Assembly: GCF_014905615.1 (NCBI RefSeq)
Contig: NZ_AQGU01000022.1
Location: forward strand, 310,001 to 374,000
Direction of reading: 5' to 3'
DNA length: 64,000 nucleotides
Origin: Pseudoalteromonas aliena SW19
GTDB taxonomy: Bacteria > Pseudomonadota > Gammaproteobacteria > Enterobacterales > Alteromonadaceae
Shown piece after piece: positions 9,235 to 18,835 of this stretch; positions within the stretch are counted from its first letter, which is position 1; each line of letters begins with the position of its first letter. Position numbers and translations under genes: made by a program. The notes under the pieces are model-generated. The model saw only the letters and a list, made by a program, of their open reading frames with translations, did not search any database and had not been told where the DNA came from.

Positions 9235-11805
9235 TTGGAAGATAAACGCTCAGCGCATTGTAAATTAGCGTATCAAAATAAACGTCTTAAAACGCTATTA
9301 GAAAAATACAAGCAATCGCATCATTTACAAAATGCTCTTATCCAATTATCAGAGCAAGCAAGCACTGTTGCCGAGCTAACCTTACTCTACCCCGCCATTC
9401 ACGATATTTTGCAAAAGTACGTTCCCAGTAAAAGTTTTTATGTCGTGTTGTTAGATCAACACAGCCAATCGTTAGAGCTTTCTTATTTTTCAGATGAAAA
9501 AGACGCAATTGCCGTTGCCCTTAATCAACCTAATTGTTTTGATAAAGGGGTAACTGGATACGTATTTAAGCAAGGTAAAACAACTCACTTTACCAAACAG
9601 CAAATGCAAGAGGCAGCGGATCAAGGTCTATTTAAAGCAATGGGAACGCCTGCAGAACATTGGGTAGGAGTACCTGTTTACCAAGAAAGAAATATTATTG
9701 GTGTGTTAGCAGCGCAAAGCTACGATACGCAGCAAACATATAGTTCACAACAAATACAGCTACTTGAGGTTATGTCGCTTTATTTAGCTACGGCTATAGA
9801 GCGTGTAAAAAAACGTGAGCTTCTTGAGTCTGAAGTTAAAATAAGAACTCGTGCACTAACGCATAGTAACGACGCGCTCAACATTGAAATTGAGCAACGT
9901 AAACATGCCCTGCAACGCCAGCAAATTTTATTTAAGATATCAGAACTGGCGACTCAAGCTAAAAATATTAATGATGCTTACTTCAAAATACACGAAATAA
10001 TAAAAACAATTACCTACGCTGAAAATTTATATATTGCGCTTTATGATAAAGAATCCGGTTGGATAAACTTTCCCTACTGTGTCGATGAATTTAAAGAAAA
10101 CACATTACCAAGACGCTTTTCGAAAGGTTACAGCGAACTGGTAATTAGTACTGAAGAAACTCAACTTATACACCCTTGTCGAGCTAAAGAGTTATTAGAA
10201 AGTGGTACGGTACAACGTAGCCAGTCGGTACAAAAAGAACAAAAAGCCACCAGTTGGTTAGGATCTCCACTTAAAACATCACAAGGTGTAATTGGCCTTA
10301 TTGTTTGTCAGGCTTACAATAACAAACATATTTTTAGCCAAGATGATTGTGAACTAATAACCTTTGTCTCTCACCAAATTGCAGCGGTATTGCAAACAAA
10401 GCTCGCTAATCAAGCTCTTAAGAAAAGCTACCATGAATTAGAGTCTAGAGTAAACGAAAAAACCAAGGAGTTACGCCAAACAAACTTACACTTACAAATG
10501 CAAATAGATGAGCGAAAGAAAATAGAGCAACAACTTTATCATGATGCGCATCATGACTCGCTTACCAGTCTACCTAATCGCAGCTTGTTTTTAACTCAAC
10601 TCGAAAAAACATTACAGCACTATCAACGTTTCCCTGAACACCATTTTGCCGTGTTGTTCATTGATTTAGATAAATTTAAAGATATAAACGACCAGCTAGG
10701 ACATCAAGCAGGTGATCAATTTTTAATAAATGTTGGTGAGTTATTTTCGCAATGTATACGTGACCACGATTTATTAGCGCGCTTAGGTGGAGATGAGTTT
10801 GTTATTTTGCTAACCCATCTAACCGAGCCACAGCAGGCAGAAGATGTTGCTAATCGTATTATCGATTTAATGAAAATGCCATTTAGCTTAAAAGACACCT
10901 CTTTAAAAAGTGGTGCGAGTATTGGTATAACTTACTCGAGACTCGATTATAAACATACCGACGAAATTATCCGTGATGCTGATGCTGCTATGTACTACGC
11001 CAAAAATTCTGGGAAAAACCGATACGAGTTATTCCATCCTTTATTAACCCAGTCTGTGCCAGAGCAAGAACAGCAAACTCTTCATCATCTTGACGCATTA
11101 CCTATGAGCTTTAGAAGCTCTGAAATAATTACTTTAAATGAACAGCATCAATCAGAATCATTATTTGAAGCATTTGGGGAGCACCCAATACTTGGTTGTA
11201 CTAGTTTTGATATTTTAAAAAAGTTTGCAGTCGATCAAGAGCAGCACGTACAAGTGGAGTTGCAGCTACTACAACGCGCCTTCACTAAAGCCGTAAATGC
11301 GAATATAAAAATGGCATTAGTACCATGCTCAAGTCTATTGCTAGGATTGCATGAATTTACTTTATTTACCGAAGTGCTTAGTAAGCAACAAGGTCAAAGC
11401 CAACTCTGCTTACTATTTGATGAACAAGAAATTCGCCAAGCATGTGCAATACAGCTCGAAAACCTTAAGAAGCTTTCGCTACTTGGTTACTCAATTGGGC
11501 TGAATAACTTTGCCAAAGATAGGTGTGAGCTTAATTTATTGACTGATGTTAACTTTGATTATCTATTACTAAGCTCAACGTTTAGTAAGCGCGTATTACA
11601 ACAACAAAGTTACGATTTCCAACTTCAAGGAGTACTAGCAATTACTCAACTAAAAAAAATGAAAGTAATTGCTAAAGGTCCGTCCATACTGAATTTCAGA
11701 GCACTATTAGACAAACATGGATTAAATTTTTTTGTTGGAAAGCAGCATTCCCTTGCTAATAAAAAACAACTTTTAGACCCAAATTTAGAATCAATAAAAA
11801 ACTAA
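9235..11805 (+). CDS. GAF-GAF-GGDEF protein with degenerate EAL domain
   Basis: This 856-residue cytoplasmic protein has two GAF sensor domains (about 50-195 and 235-390), each followed by a coiled coil, then a GGDEF diguanylate cyclase domain (about 440-595). The active-site GGDEF is at 518-522 and a canonical RxxD inhibitory site (RDHD, 509-512) lies before it, so c-di-GMP synthesis with product feedback is likely. The last 220 residues align by pattern with an EAL domain, but the signatures are lost: the usual DDFGTGYSSL region reads LNNFAKDRCELNLL. No transmembrane segment is seen. The start is uncertain (TTG at 9235, no good ribosome binding site). Confidence 0.9.
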   Translation: MEDKRSAHCKLAYQNKRLKTLLEKYKQSHHLQNALIQLSEQASTVAELTLLYPAIHDILQKYVPSKSFYVVLLDQHSQSLELSYFSDEKDAIAVALNQPNCFDKGVTGYVFKQGKTTHFTKQQMQEAADQGLFKAMGTPAEHWVGVPVYQERNIIGVLAAQSYDTQQTYSSQQIQLLEVMSLYLATAIERVKKRELLESEVKIRTRALTHSNDALNIEIEQRKHALQRQQILFKISELATQAKNINDAYFKIHEIIKTITYAENLYIALYDKESGWINFPYCVDEFKENTLPRRFSKGYSELVISTEETQLIHPCRAKELLESGTVQRSQSVQKEQKATSWLGSPLKTSQGVIGLIVCQAYNNKHIFSQDDCELITFVSHQIAAVLQTKLANQALKKSYHELESRVNEKTKELRQTNLHLQMQIDERKKIEQQLYHDAHHDSLTSLPNRSLFLTQLEKTLQHYQRFPEHHFAVLFIDLDKFKDINDQLGHQAGDQFLINVGELFSQCIRDHDLLARLGGDEFVILLTHLTEPQQAEDVANRIIDLMKMPFSLKDTSLKSGASIGITYSRLDYKHTDEIIRDADAAMYYAKNSGKNRYELFHPLLTQSVPEQEQQTLHHLDALPMSFRSSEIITLNEQHQSESLFEAFGEHPILGCTSFDILKKFAVDQEQHVQVELQLLQRAFTKAVNANIKMALVPCSSLLLGLHEFTLFTEVLSKQQGQSQLCLLFDEQEIRQACAIQLENLKKLSLLGYSIGLNNFAKDRCELNLLTDVNFDYLLLSSTFSKRVLQQQSYDFQLQGVLAITQLKKMKVIAKGPSILNFRALLDKHGLNFFVGKQHSLANKKQLLDPNLESIKN

Positions 11806-11844
11806 ACCCTTGCATCACACAAAGTGTTCATAGTTACATAATTT

Positions 11845-12046
11845 ATACAATTGCATTAAATTTGTAAGCTATTATAGCGATAAGAAAATAGCTCAATAAC
11901 AAGGCTAAAATTATGGTATGTAGTTGTTCTCGGCAATTGCTCCCTGCATTGCTCTGCATCCATGCAGTCGACTATAAATAATTTTTAACGTAGTTAGTGA
12001 GTTATTTAATACGCTTGAATGCTCATTTTTTTAATAAAATTGGCAT
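11845..12046 (+). repeat. Dispersed ATACCAATT-type repeat (copy A, long core)
   Basis: This copy begins ATACAATTGCATTAAAT and ends TTTTTAATAAAATTGGCAT, matching 21307-21469 on both arms (for example the GCGATAAGAAAATAGC block and the TAACGTAGTTAGTGAGTTATTTAATACGCT block). Its middle differs: about 40 extra bases replace the simple hairpin of copy B. The right end touches the stop codon of the neighbouring minus-strand gene. It looks like a non-autonomous element. Confidence 0.75.
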
Positions 12047-12507
12047 TACATGTCCATATGACGGTTAGTGCTTTGCATCATTTGCTTTATGCCTTGCTTT
12101 TCAAGCTCTAATATTTGCTGGAGTTTTTCTTGGCCGTTATCTGTTTTAGCGCGTTCAAGTAAGTATTCGTACAACTCAATCACTTTTTGATGCTGTTGTG
12201 CTAAGTAGCCTTGAATAACTTTTTCATCAAATTGCTGATCTTTACTAATATCTTGAAATGTAATTAATTCAGGGTTTTTAGCAAAGTATTCGTAACTATA
12301 AGTATCGAGCGTATTTATTTCGGTTATCGCCTTAAACCCGACTAAATCTTCAGCTAGTTTTTTTTCGTAATTTAAGTAATAGTCCACCAGCATCGCGTTA
12401 TGTTCATCGAGTATACCTTTGACACTATGAAAATTTGCCGCCATTTGTGTATGAAACAAAACGGTCCAATCGTATACCCCTTTAATTGTTTTAACTTGCA
12501 TGTGCAT
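12046..12507 (-). CDS. Hypothetical helical protein
   Basis: I do not recognise this 153-residue protein. It looks almost entirely helical, with three or four amphipathic segments (about 5-28, 32-56, 94-115, 122-145), many Gln, Glu, Lys and Tyr, and a His/Met-rich tail (HMDM). There is no signal peptide or membrane segment. The pattern would fit a four-helix bundle, possibly hemerythrin- or ferritin-like, but no metal motif is clear. It lies downstream of the copper efflux operon on the same strand, 177 bases away and behind a hairpin, so joint transcription is doubtful. The start could be Met1 or Met3. Confidence 0.7.
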   Translation of the reverse strand: MHMQVKTIKGVYDWTVLFHTQMAANFHSVKGILDEHNAMLVDYYLNYEKKLAEDLVGFKAITEINTLDTYSYEYFAKNPELITFQDISKDQQFDEKVIQGYLAQQHQKVIELYEYLLERAKTDNGQEKLQQILELEKQGIKQMMQSTNRHMDM

Positions 12508-12644
12508 TCCTTACTTGTTGACTGTATAAGTAATACTCTGCGTATAACGTGCCAACTAAAAAGACCTATAAAACAATCACTTGAATTTCAAGGTGGTAAT
12601 ATATAACTATTTTATAGAACAACTTACAAATTATAAGTAACTTT

Positions 12645-12676
12645 TATAGAGCAATATGTAAGTGTATTGCTCTATA
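12645..12676. terminator. Hairpin at the end of the efflux operon
   Basis: TATAGAGCAATA and TATTGCTCTATA form a 12-bp perfect stem with an 8-base loop, nine bases past the cusA-like stop. The T-run is weak, so termination is plausible, not certain. Confidence 0.55.
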
Positions 12677-12684
12677 TATTTAAT

Positions 12685-15600
12685 TTATTGAAGACCTTTT
12701 TTACGCCATAAAAAATACACCGCAGGAATAACAAGTAAGGTGAGTACAATTGCACTGCCCATACCGCCAACCATAGGCGCTGCTATTCGGCTCATTACTT
12801 CGCTTCCGGTGCCCGTGCCATAAAGCACAGGCAGCAAGCCAATAATAATTGTCGCAACTGTCATCATTACAGGGCGAACTCGAAGCCCTGCTCCTTCAAT
12901 AATAGCTTGCTGTAATTGCACTAAACTAAGCGGTTTTTCGGCTTGCTCTGCTTCGAGGCACTTTTCTTGATAGGCTTGGTTTAAATACACCAACATAATG
13001 ACCCCAATTTCTACCGCTACCCCAGCTAAGGCAATAAAGCCTACACCTACTGCAACTGAAAAGTTAAAGCCCTCTAAATACATTAGCCATACGCCACCAA
13101 TCATTGCCAGTGGCAACGTAGCCATAATAATAGTGACCTCAGCAAAGCTTCTAAAATTAAGGTAAAGCAATACAATAATAATCGCTAATGTAAGTGGTAA
13201 TACATAAGTCAGTTTTTCTTTAGCGCGCTGCATGTATTCATACTGCCCAGCCCACGTAATTGAGTAGCCAGCAGGTAGTATTAGGTCTTTATCGAGCACT
13301 TGCTGAGCGTGCTCAACGTAAGTACCAATATCAACGCCATCTATATCAATAAAACTCCAACCGTTTAAACGTGCATTTTCGCTTTTTATACCAGGCGGTC
13401 CATCTTCAATAAATACATCGGCTACATCACCAAGTGCTATACGCTGCCCTGTAGACGTTACAATAGGTAACAACATTAACTCTTCTGGCGAGTCTCTGTA
13501 TGCCTGCGGATAACGTAAATTAACAGGGTAACGCTCTTGCCCTTCTACCGTTTGTGTTACGTTTGTACCACCTATTGCAGTCGATATAACTTGCTGTACG
13601 TCGCTAATGTTTAAGCTATAACGCGCGGCTTTTTCACGATTTATATCTACTTTTATGTAACGTCCACCGGCTACGCGCTCTGAGTAAACCGATGCGGTGC
13701 CTTGCACATCTTTTAAAAGCACTTCTATTTGTTGACCAATTTTTTGAATTTCGCTCAACTTTGGTCCCGCAACTTTAATTCCCACAGGCGTTTTAATACC
13801 CGTTGCAAGCATATCGATACGTGTTTTAATCGGCATAACCCACGCATTAGTCAGCCCCGGAAATTTAACTAAACCGTCGAGTTCTTTTTTAAGTTTTTCA
13901 AGCGTCATACCCTCGCGCCACTCATCTTTGGGCTTTAGCTGAATAAACGTCTCTATCATTGTAAGCGGCGCAGGATCTGTTGCGGTTTCTGCTCGCCCAA
14001 CTTTACCAAATACCGTTTTAACCTCGGGTACTGTGGCTATTAACTTGTCGGTTTGCTGTAGTATTTCGCGTGCTTTACCTACCGATAAACCAGGATACGT
14101 TGTGGGCATATACATTAAATCGCCCTCATCGAGTGGCGGAATAAATTCACTGCCTATTTTATTTACCGGGTAAAAGCCAATAGCAGAAACAACCACCGCG
14201 AGTACCAATGTCATTTTTGGAAATTTAAGCACCCAGTTAAGGAGTGGACGATACCCTGCAACAAGTAATCGGTTAACTGGATTTTTTTGCTCCGAAATGA
14301 CTTTACCTCTAATAAAGTAACCCATTAATACCGGCACCAAGGTAATCGCAAGCCCAGCAGAAGCCGCCATCGCATAGGTTTTAGTGTAAGCGAGTGGCGC
14401 AAACATACGCCCTTCTTGCGCTTCTAAAATAAATACCGGCATAAAGCTGACAGTAATAATTAATAAACTAAAAAATAATGCAGGGCCCACTTCACTCGCC
14501 GATTTAGCCACAACTTCCCAGCGATTTTCGTTGGTAAGGGGCGTTTTTTCCATATGTTTATGCATATTTTCAATCATGACGATAGCACCGTCAGTCATTG
14601 CGCCTATCGCTATTGCAATTCCTCCTAAAGACATAATATTGGCGTTAATCCCCTGCCAATACATAATTATAAATGCCGTTAAAATCCCAAGCGGTAACGT
14701 AATAATCGCCACCAGCGATGAGCGCACATGAAACAAAAACACCACACACACTAAGGCAACTACAATAAGCTCTTCAATTAGCTTACTTGTTAAATTATCT
14801 ACCGCGTTATTTATTAAGTTGGAGCGATCGTACACTGGGACTATTTCAACGCCCTCTGGTAATCCCTTTTTAAGCGATTCTAATTTTGCTTTTACGAGCT
14901 CAATGGTTTTTTGTGCATTTTCGCCATAGCGCATAATAACAATGCCGCCGGTTACCTCGCCTTCGCCATTAAGCTCTGCAATACCACGGCGCATTTGCGG
15001 TCCGACTCTAATATCGGCTACATCGCGTAATTGCAGCGCAGTACCGTTGGCGTTTACACCAAGCGGAATAGCTTCCAAGTCGGCAACACTCTTAATGTAG
15101 CCTGTGCTTGTTACCATGTATTCAGCTTCAGCCATTTCAACTACCGAGGCGCCCATCTCTTGGTTGCCTTGCTGGATAGCAGTTTGAATAAGGCTAAGCG
15201 GGATACCATATGCACGTAATTTATCAGGCTCTACATTGACTTGGTATTGCTTAACCATGCCACCAACAGCAGCCACTTCAGAGACACCGGGCACAGTTTG
15301 TAGCTCAAACTTTAAAAACCAATCTTGTAAGCTTCGTAGCTGACTAATATCGTGTTTATTTGTTTTATCAACGAGTGCGTATAAATAAATCCAACCGACC
15401 CCTGTCGCATCAGGACCAAGCTCTGGCGTAGCGCTATCGGGTAATCTACTTGCTACTTGGCTTAGGTATTCTTGTACTCGGCTACGCGCCCAATACAAAT
15501 CAGTTTTTTCGTCAAAAATAACGTAAACGTACGAGTCACCAAAAAACGAAAAACCCCTTACGGTTTGCGCACCCGGCACAGAAAGCATTGCTGTGGTGAG

Positions 15601-15804
15601 CGGAAATGTGACTTGGTCTTGCACTACTTGCGGCGCTTGCCCCGGGTAAGTGGTTTTTATAATGACCTGAACATCAGATAAGTCAGGCAAGGCATCCACG
15701 GGCGTATTTTTTAGTGCAAACAATCCTCCACCCAGTAAAATTAATGTAAGCAACAACACAAAAAAGCGATTGCCAACAGACCAGCGAATAATAGCAGTTA
15801 TCAT
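12685..15804 (-). CDS. cusA: Cu(I)/Ag(I) efflux RND pump, CusA-like
   Basis: This is a 1039-residue heavy-metal RND inner-membrane pump with twelve expected membrane helices and two large periplasmic loops. TM4 carries the family's proton-relay Asp in AIGAMTDGAIVMIEN. The segment TRIDMLATGIKTPVGIKV in the second porter loop resembles the monovalent-metal (CusA/SilA) branch more than CzcA. It exports metal from periplasm or cytoplasm through the adaptor and outer-membrane channel encoded just upstream. The ATG has AGGAG six bases before it and follows the adaptor gene by eight bases. Metal specificity is inferred. Confidence 0.93.
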   Translation of the reverse strand: MITAIIRWSVGNRFFVLLLTLILLGGGLFALKNTPVDALPDLSDVQVIIKTTYPGQAPQVVQDQVTFPLTTAMLSVPGAQTVRGFSFFGDSYVYVIFDEKTDLYWARSRVQEYLSQVASRLPDSATPELGPDATGVGWIYLYALVDKTNKHDISQLRSLQDWFLKFELQTVPGVSEVAAVGGMVKQYQVNVEPDKLRAYGIPLSLIQTAIQQGNQEMGASVVEMAEAEYMVTSTGYIKSVADLEAIPLGVNANGTALQLRDVADIRVGPQMRRGIAELNGEGEVTGGIVIMRYGENAQKTIELVKAKLESLKKGLPEGVEIVPVYDRSNLINNAVDNLTSKLIEELIVVALVCVVFLFHVRSSLVAIITLPLGILTAFIIMYWQGINANIMSLGGIAIAIGAMTDGAIVMIENMHKHMEKTPLTNENRWEVVAKSASEVGPALFFSLLIITVSFMPVFILEAQEGRMFAPLAYTKTYAMAASAGLAITLVPVLMGYFIRGKVISEQKNPVNRLLVAGYRPLLNWVLKFPKMTLVLAVVVSAIGFYPVNKIGSEFIPPLDEGDLMYMPTTYPGLSVGKAREILQQTDKLIATVPEVKTVFGKVGRAETATDPAPLTMIETFIQLKPKDEWREGMTLEKLKKELDGLVKFPGLTNAWVMPIKTRIDMLATGIKTPVGIKVAGPKLSEIQKIGQQIEVLLKDVQGTASVYSERVAGGRYIKVDINREKAARYSLNISDVQQVISTAIGGTNVTQTVEGQERYPVNLRYPQAYRDSPEELMLLPIVTSTGQRIALGDVADVFIEDGPPGIKSENARLNGWSFIDIDGVDIGTYVEHAQQVLDKDLILPAGYSITWAGQYEYMQRAKEKLTYVLPLTLAIIIVLLYLNFRSFAEVTIIMATLPLAMIGGVWLMYLEGFNFSVAVGVGFIALAGVAVEIGVIMLVYLNQAYQEKCLEAEQAEKPLSLVQLQQAIIEGAGLRVRPVMMTVATIIIGLLPVLYGTGTGSEVMSRIAAPMVGGMGSAIVLTLLVIPAVYFLWRKKGLQ

Positions 15805-15812
15805 AATGGCTC

Positions 15813-17357
15813 CTAGTGAGAACTGTGTTGCATAGGTTGCATAGTAAAATGATCAATCGGCTCTGCGTTTTGCGCTTTAGTAATTACAAATTCATTATTA
15901 ATAATGCTAAAAGTAAAATTAATATACTGGGCATTTTCAAACTTGGTAATGTCAATATCAGGCGCTAATACAAAGTCCATTGTGCCGGGTTCTCGATTCC
16001 ATTTTTTAATGGCTTCTCGGCTAATATTAATAATACGGTTTTGTGTATCTATGGCGTTAATAGTGCCGTTAACCGTGGCGCTTTGTGGCTGCATATCCGT
16101 ATTCGGGCCTGAACTCATACCTGAGTTGATACCAGAACTAGCCATTTCCATTTTTTTAAAGTCAGAGCTTTTACTCGATTCAGAGTCTATTAAAAATTGT
16201 GCTGATGCCACTACCGTGTCACCTGTCGTTACACCAGACAAAATGACTGCTTCATTACTATTAATTTGCCCAACTTCGACTTCTACCGATTTAAAACGAC
16301 CCTCGCCTAATGCAATAACCACACGGTTTTGATGCTGCGTGCGAATTACCGCTTCTTTAGGGACTGTAAATTGCGCCTTACTCGCTTTAGCGTGAATGCT
16401 CACTTGCGCGAACATGTTTGGCTTTAACCGATGATCTACATTATTAAATCTAAGCCTGACACGCAGCGTCCGATTTTTAGCATCAAGCGCGGGGTAAATG
16501 TAATCAACCTTACCCAGCCACTTTTGACCTTTTAAGTAATCAAGCGTCATCGTTACAGGTAAGCCCACGCTAACCAGATCTGATTGGCGCTCGAACACTT
16601 GTGCCTCTACCCAGATTTCATCAAGCTGAGCAATGCTCATCATTGATGTGCCGGGTTTTACGTAAAATCCTTCTCGCACATTTAGCTCATCTACCACACC
16701 ACTTTGCTTTGCGTAAAAAGTAATATTTTGCATTATCTTTTTATTTTTTTGCAAACGCCCAATAAATCCAGCAGACACGTTTAACGACTCTAAACGCGCC
16801 TTTGCAGCGCGAATTAACACGCTATTATTACGATTAACCGCCAGTAAAAACTCTTCCTGTGCGTTCACTAACTGTGGTGAGTACAAAGTATATAAAGGCT
16901 CACCGGCTTTAACTTGTGCACCTTGCGCTTTAACGTATAAGCTTTCAATCCAGCCTTCTACGCGCGGATGAATATGAATAAGTTGATCTTGGTTATATTG
17001 CACGTAACCCACTGTATTTATATCGCTGTGAAGTGTTTTAAGCTCTACTTTGGCGGTTCTTACACCCAAGTTATTAATGACTGCAGGCGAAATAGTTACA
17101 GCACCAGGTCCATCCTGAGCGTTGCTATCGTTTTCATACACAGGGACTAAATCCATTCCCATTGGCGACAGCCCTGGCGTGTCACGCCTGTAATTACTAT
17201 CCATAGGGGCTACCCAATATAAGGGTTGTTTGTTAGCATTTTGCTGTTCATTCATTGCCGAGTTGCTAGGTAAAAATTGCATTACCAAGCCGCCTATTAA
17301 CCCAAAGGCGCCTGCGCCAACTAAGGCGGCAACAAGTAACTTTAAATTAGTATTCAT
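15813..17357 (-). CDS. cusB: CusB-like adaptor with N-terminal metal-binding and C-terminal CusF-like domains
   Basis: This 514-residue membrane fusion protein joins the pump to the outer-membrane channel. After an N-terminal anchor (7-29) comes a heavy-metal-binding motif, YWVAPMDSNYRRDTPGLSPM (47-66), followed by barrel-sandwich, helical and beta-barrel adaptor domains (about 85-395). Residues 427-496 are a CusF-like OB domain (NGTINAIDTQNRIINI...WNREPGTMDF). In CusF the copper site uses a His, a Trp and two Met; here the Trp (453) and one Met (460) are kept, the other Met is Gly and the His is not evident. A His/Met tail (HFTMQPMQHSSH) ends the protein. The gene overlaps the upstream gene by 11 bases; GGAG precedes the ATG. 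Confidence 0.92.
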   Translation of the reverse strand: MNTNLKLLVAALVGAGAFGLIGGLVMQFLPSNSAMNEQQNANKQPLYWVAPMDSNYRRDTPGLSPMGMDLVPVYENDSNAQDGPGAVTISPAVINNLGVRTAKVELKTLHSDINTVGYVQYNQDQLIHIHPRVEGWIESLYVKAQGAQVKAGEPLYTLYSPQLVNAQEEFLLAVNRNNSVLIRAAKARLESLNVSAGFIGRLQKNKKIMQNITFYAKQSGVVDELNVREGFYVKPGTSMMSIAQLDEIWVEAQVFERQSDLVSVGLPVTMTLDYLKGQKWLGKVDYIYPALDAKNRTLRVRLRFNNVDHRLKPNMFAQVSIHAKASKAQFTVPKEAVIRTQHQNRVVIALGEGRFKSVEVEVGQINSNEAVILSGVTTGDTVVASAQFLIDSESSKSSDFKKMEMASSGINSGMSSGPNTDMQPQSATVNGTINAIDTQNRIINISREAIKKWNREPGTMDFVLAPDIDITKFENAQYINFTFSIINNEFVITKAQNAEPIDHFTMQPMQHSSH

Positions 17358-18723
17358 TGTGCAATTCTCCAGTTTGTTCTGCCATTACTTGGGTGTCTAA
17401 GCTACTTGCATAATAATTAAGGCGGGCGGTAATAATATGTTGATCTACTTGAATATTAAGTGCGTCAATTTTGGCGTTAAGTTCACTAATGCGCGCGCGC
17501 ATCACGTCAGAAAAATCCCCGTCGTCGCGCGTATAAGCATTAAGTGTTGCTTGAGATTGCTCTGACATTTGCGGTAATAACGTATTTTGATAAAGCGCAT
17601 CGCGTTTTTGCAAACGAGCGAGTTGGCTAAACGCCTTAAAGTACATGCCCTTGAGTTTTTGAAGTGCCACTAACTTTTGTGTTTTAGAGGCCTCAGCACT
17701 AGCAATAGCCGATTTAACCTGTTGATCTTGTCTGTTATCAGTAAACAATGGCAAATCAATACTAAACCCTACCGAGAGTAAATCAGCTCGCGACTCCCCC
17801 ATCGGGGTATCATCTCGATAACCATAACCTACATTAACACCCATTTGAGGTTTGTAGCTTTGCTTAGCGAGCGCAACTTCGGTTTGCTTTGCTGTGACCG
17901 TTTTCTCTAGCGCAATAATTGCGGGATGCGCCATGAGTAACTGTATTAGTTCATCAAATTCAAGGCTCGAAAAATCAACCAGCCCTGTGGTTTTAGTAAA
18001 CTCGGCATTTAAAGGCTGCATAAGCATATTAATAGGTAACCACTGTGCTAAACGGTTTTTAGCACTTTCAAATTGCTGCTCAAGCATAACCAGCTTATCT
18101 TCAAGACGGGTGAGCTCTAATTGCGCACGAATAATATCTTGCTGACGTGTTTTACCTAAGGTACTTGCGTAGCTTGCTTCGGTAATGTCAATAAGTTGAG
18201 TAAATAGCCCTTTATCTTGCTCAATTAAAGCAATACTACGCTGAGCACGATACGCGTTTAACCACGACTCAATCACAATTGCTTTTACTTGTGCTAAGCG
18301 ATCGGCGCGCTGCCAAGGGTACTGCTGCGCAGACTGTGCTAATGCTTTTTGTTTAAGCGCTAAGCTATCTCCTCGACTAAACTTTTGGCTTAAATCAATT
18401 TTAAGCTGCGTCATCCCTTCTTGATCAAACGCATAACCGTTAGTAGGTAAGTTGAGTAAGCCAACCGTTAAAACAGGATCGGGTAAGGTGCCTGCGACAA
18501 TGCTTTGCGCTATTACTGCATCTTCTTGGTAGCTATTCGCTTTTAGCCATGGCTCATGCGTTAGCGCATAATTAAGCGCTTGCGTTAAGCTAAGCGTTTG
18601 CTCATTACTGACTTGCTTTAGCATATCTGTATTTAGGTTATTTGAATTGTTTTGCGCATTAACAGCGGTGCTAAATAACATAACACTACATAATACGACT
18701 TTAATACTTACAGCGTGGTTCAT
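17347..18723 (-). CDS. cusC: TolC-family outer-membrane efflux channel, CusC-like
   Basis: This outer-membrane factor (458 residues from the start used) has a signal peptide (cleavage after VNA, near residue 24) and the two long helical repeats expected of the TolC/OEP family, with LTQALNYALTHEP at the start of repeat 1 and a matching LAHP-type segment mid-way. Unlike E. coli CusC no lipobox Cys is present. The frame opens at 18735, but GGAG inside the first codons sits six bases before the ATG at 18723, so the latter is preferred. First gene of the three-gene efflux operon. Metal role comes from the neighbours. Confidence 0.9.
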   Translation of the reverse strand: MNHAVSIKVVLCSVMLFSTAVNAQNNSNNLNTDMLKQVSNEQTLSLTQALNYALTHEPWLKANSYQEDAVIAQSIVAGTLPDPVLTVGLLNLPTNGYAFDQEGMTQLKIDLSQKFSRGDSLALKQKALAQSAQQYPWQRADRLAQVKAIVIESWLNAYRAQRSIALIEQDKGLFTQLIDITEASYASTLGKTRQQDIIRAQLELTRLEDKLVMLEQQFESAKNRLAQWLPINMLMQPLNAEFTKTTGLVDFSSLEFDELIQLLMAHPAIIALEKTVTAKQTEVALAKQSYKPQMGVNVGYGYRDDTPMGESRADLLSVGFSIDLPLFTDNRQDQQVKSAIASAEASKTQKLVALQKLKGMYFKAFSQLARLQKRDALYQNTLLPQMSEQSQATLNAYTRDDGDFSDVMRARISELNAKIDALNIQVDQHIITARLNYYASSLDTQVMAEQTGELHNEY

Positions 18724-18783
18724 CACCTGCTCCATCTAAAAATAAAAGAAAATCTTAAATTAGGAAGCAAAAAAGGTGTTTAA

Positions 18784-18807
18784 GGGTTACCAATAAACGG
18801 GGTTACC
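18784..18807. promoter_or_regulatory. Direct GGGTTACC repeats upstream of cusC
   Basis: GGGTTACC occurs at 18784-18791 and again at 18800-18807, a 16-base period, about 60-85 bases upstream of the cusC start. A related pair lies upstream of the next metal gene (19262-19279). A common metal-responsive operator is possible but no regulator gene is nearby. Confidence 0.4.
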
Positions 18808-18835
18808 GCAATTTTTACATACACCTATCCTGCTA

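Noticed and set aside
12400..12606. Plus-strand frame of 68 residues before the efflux operon end
   Set aside because: Overlaps the start of the helical protein gene, has no ribosome binding site and no recognisable features.
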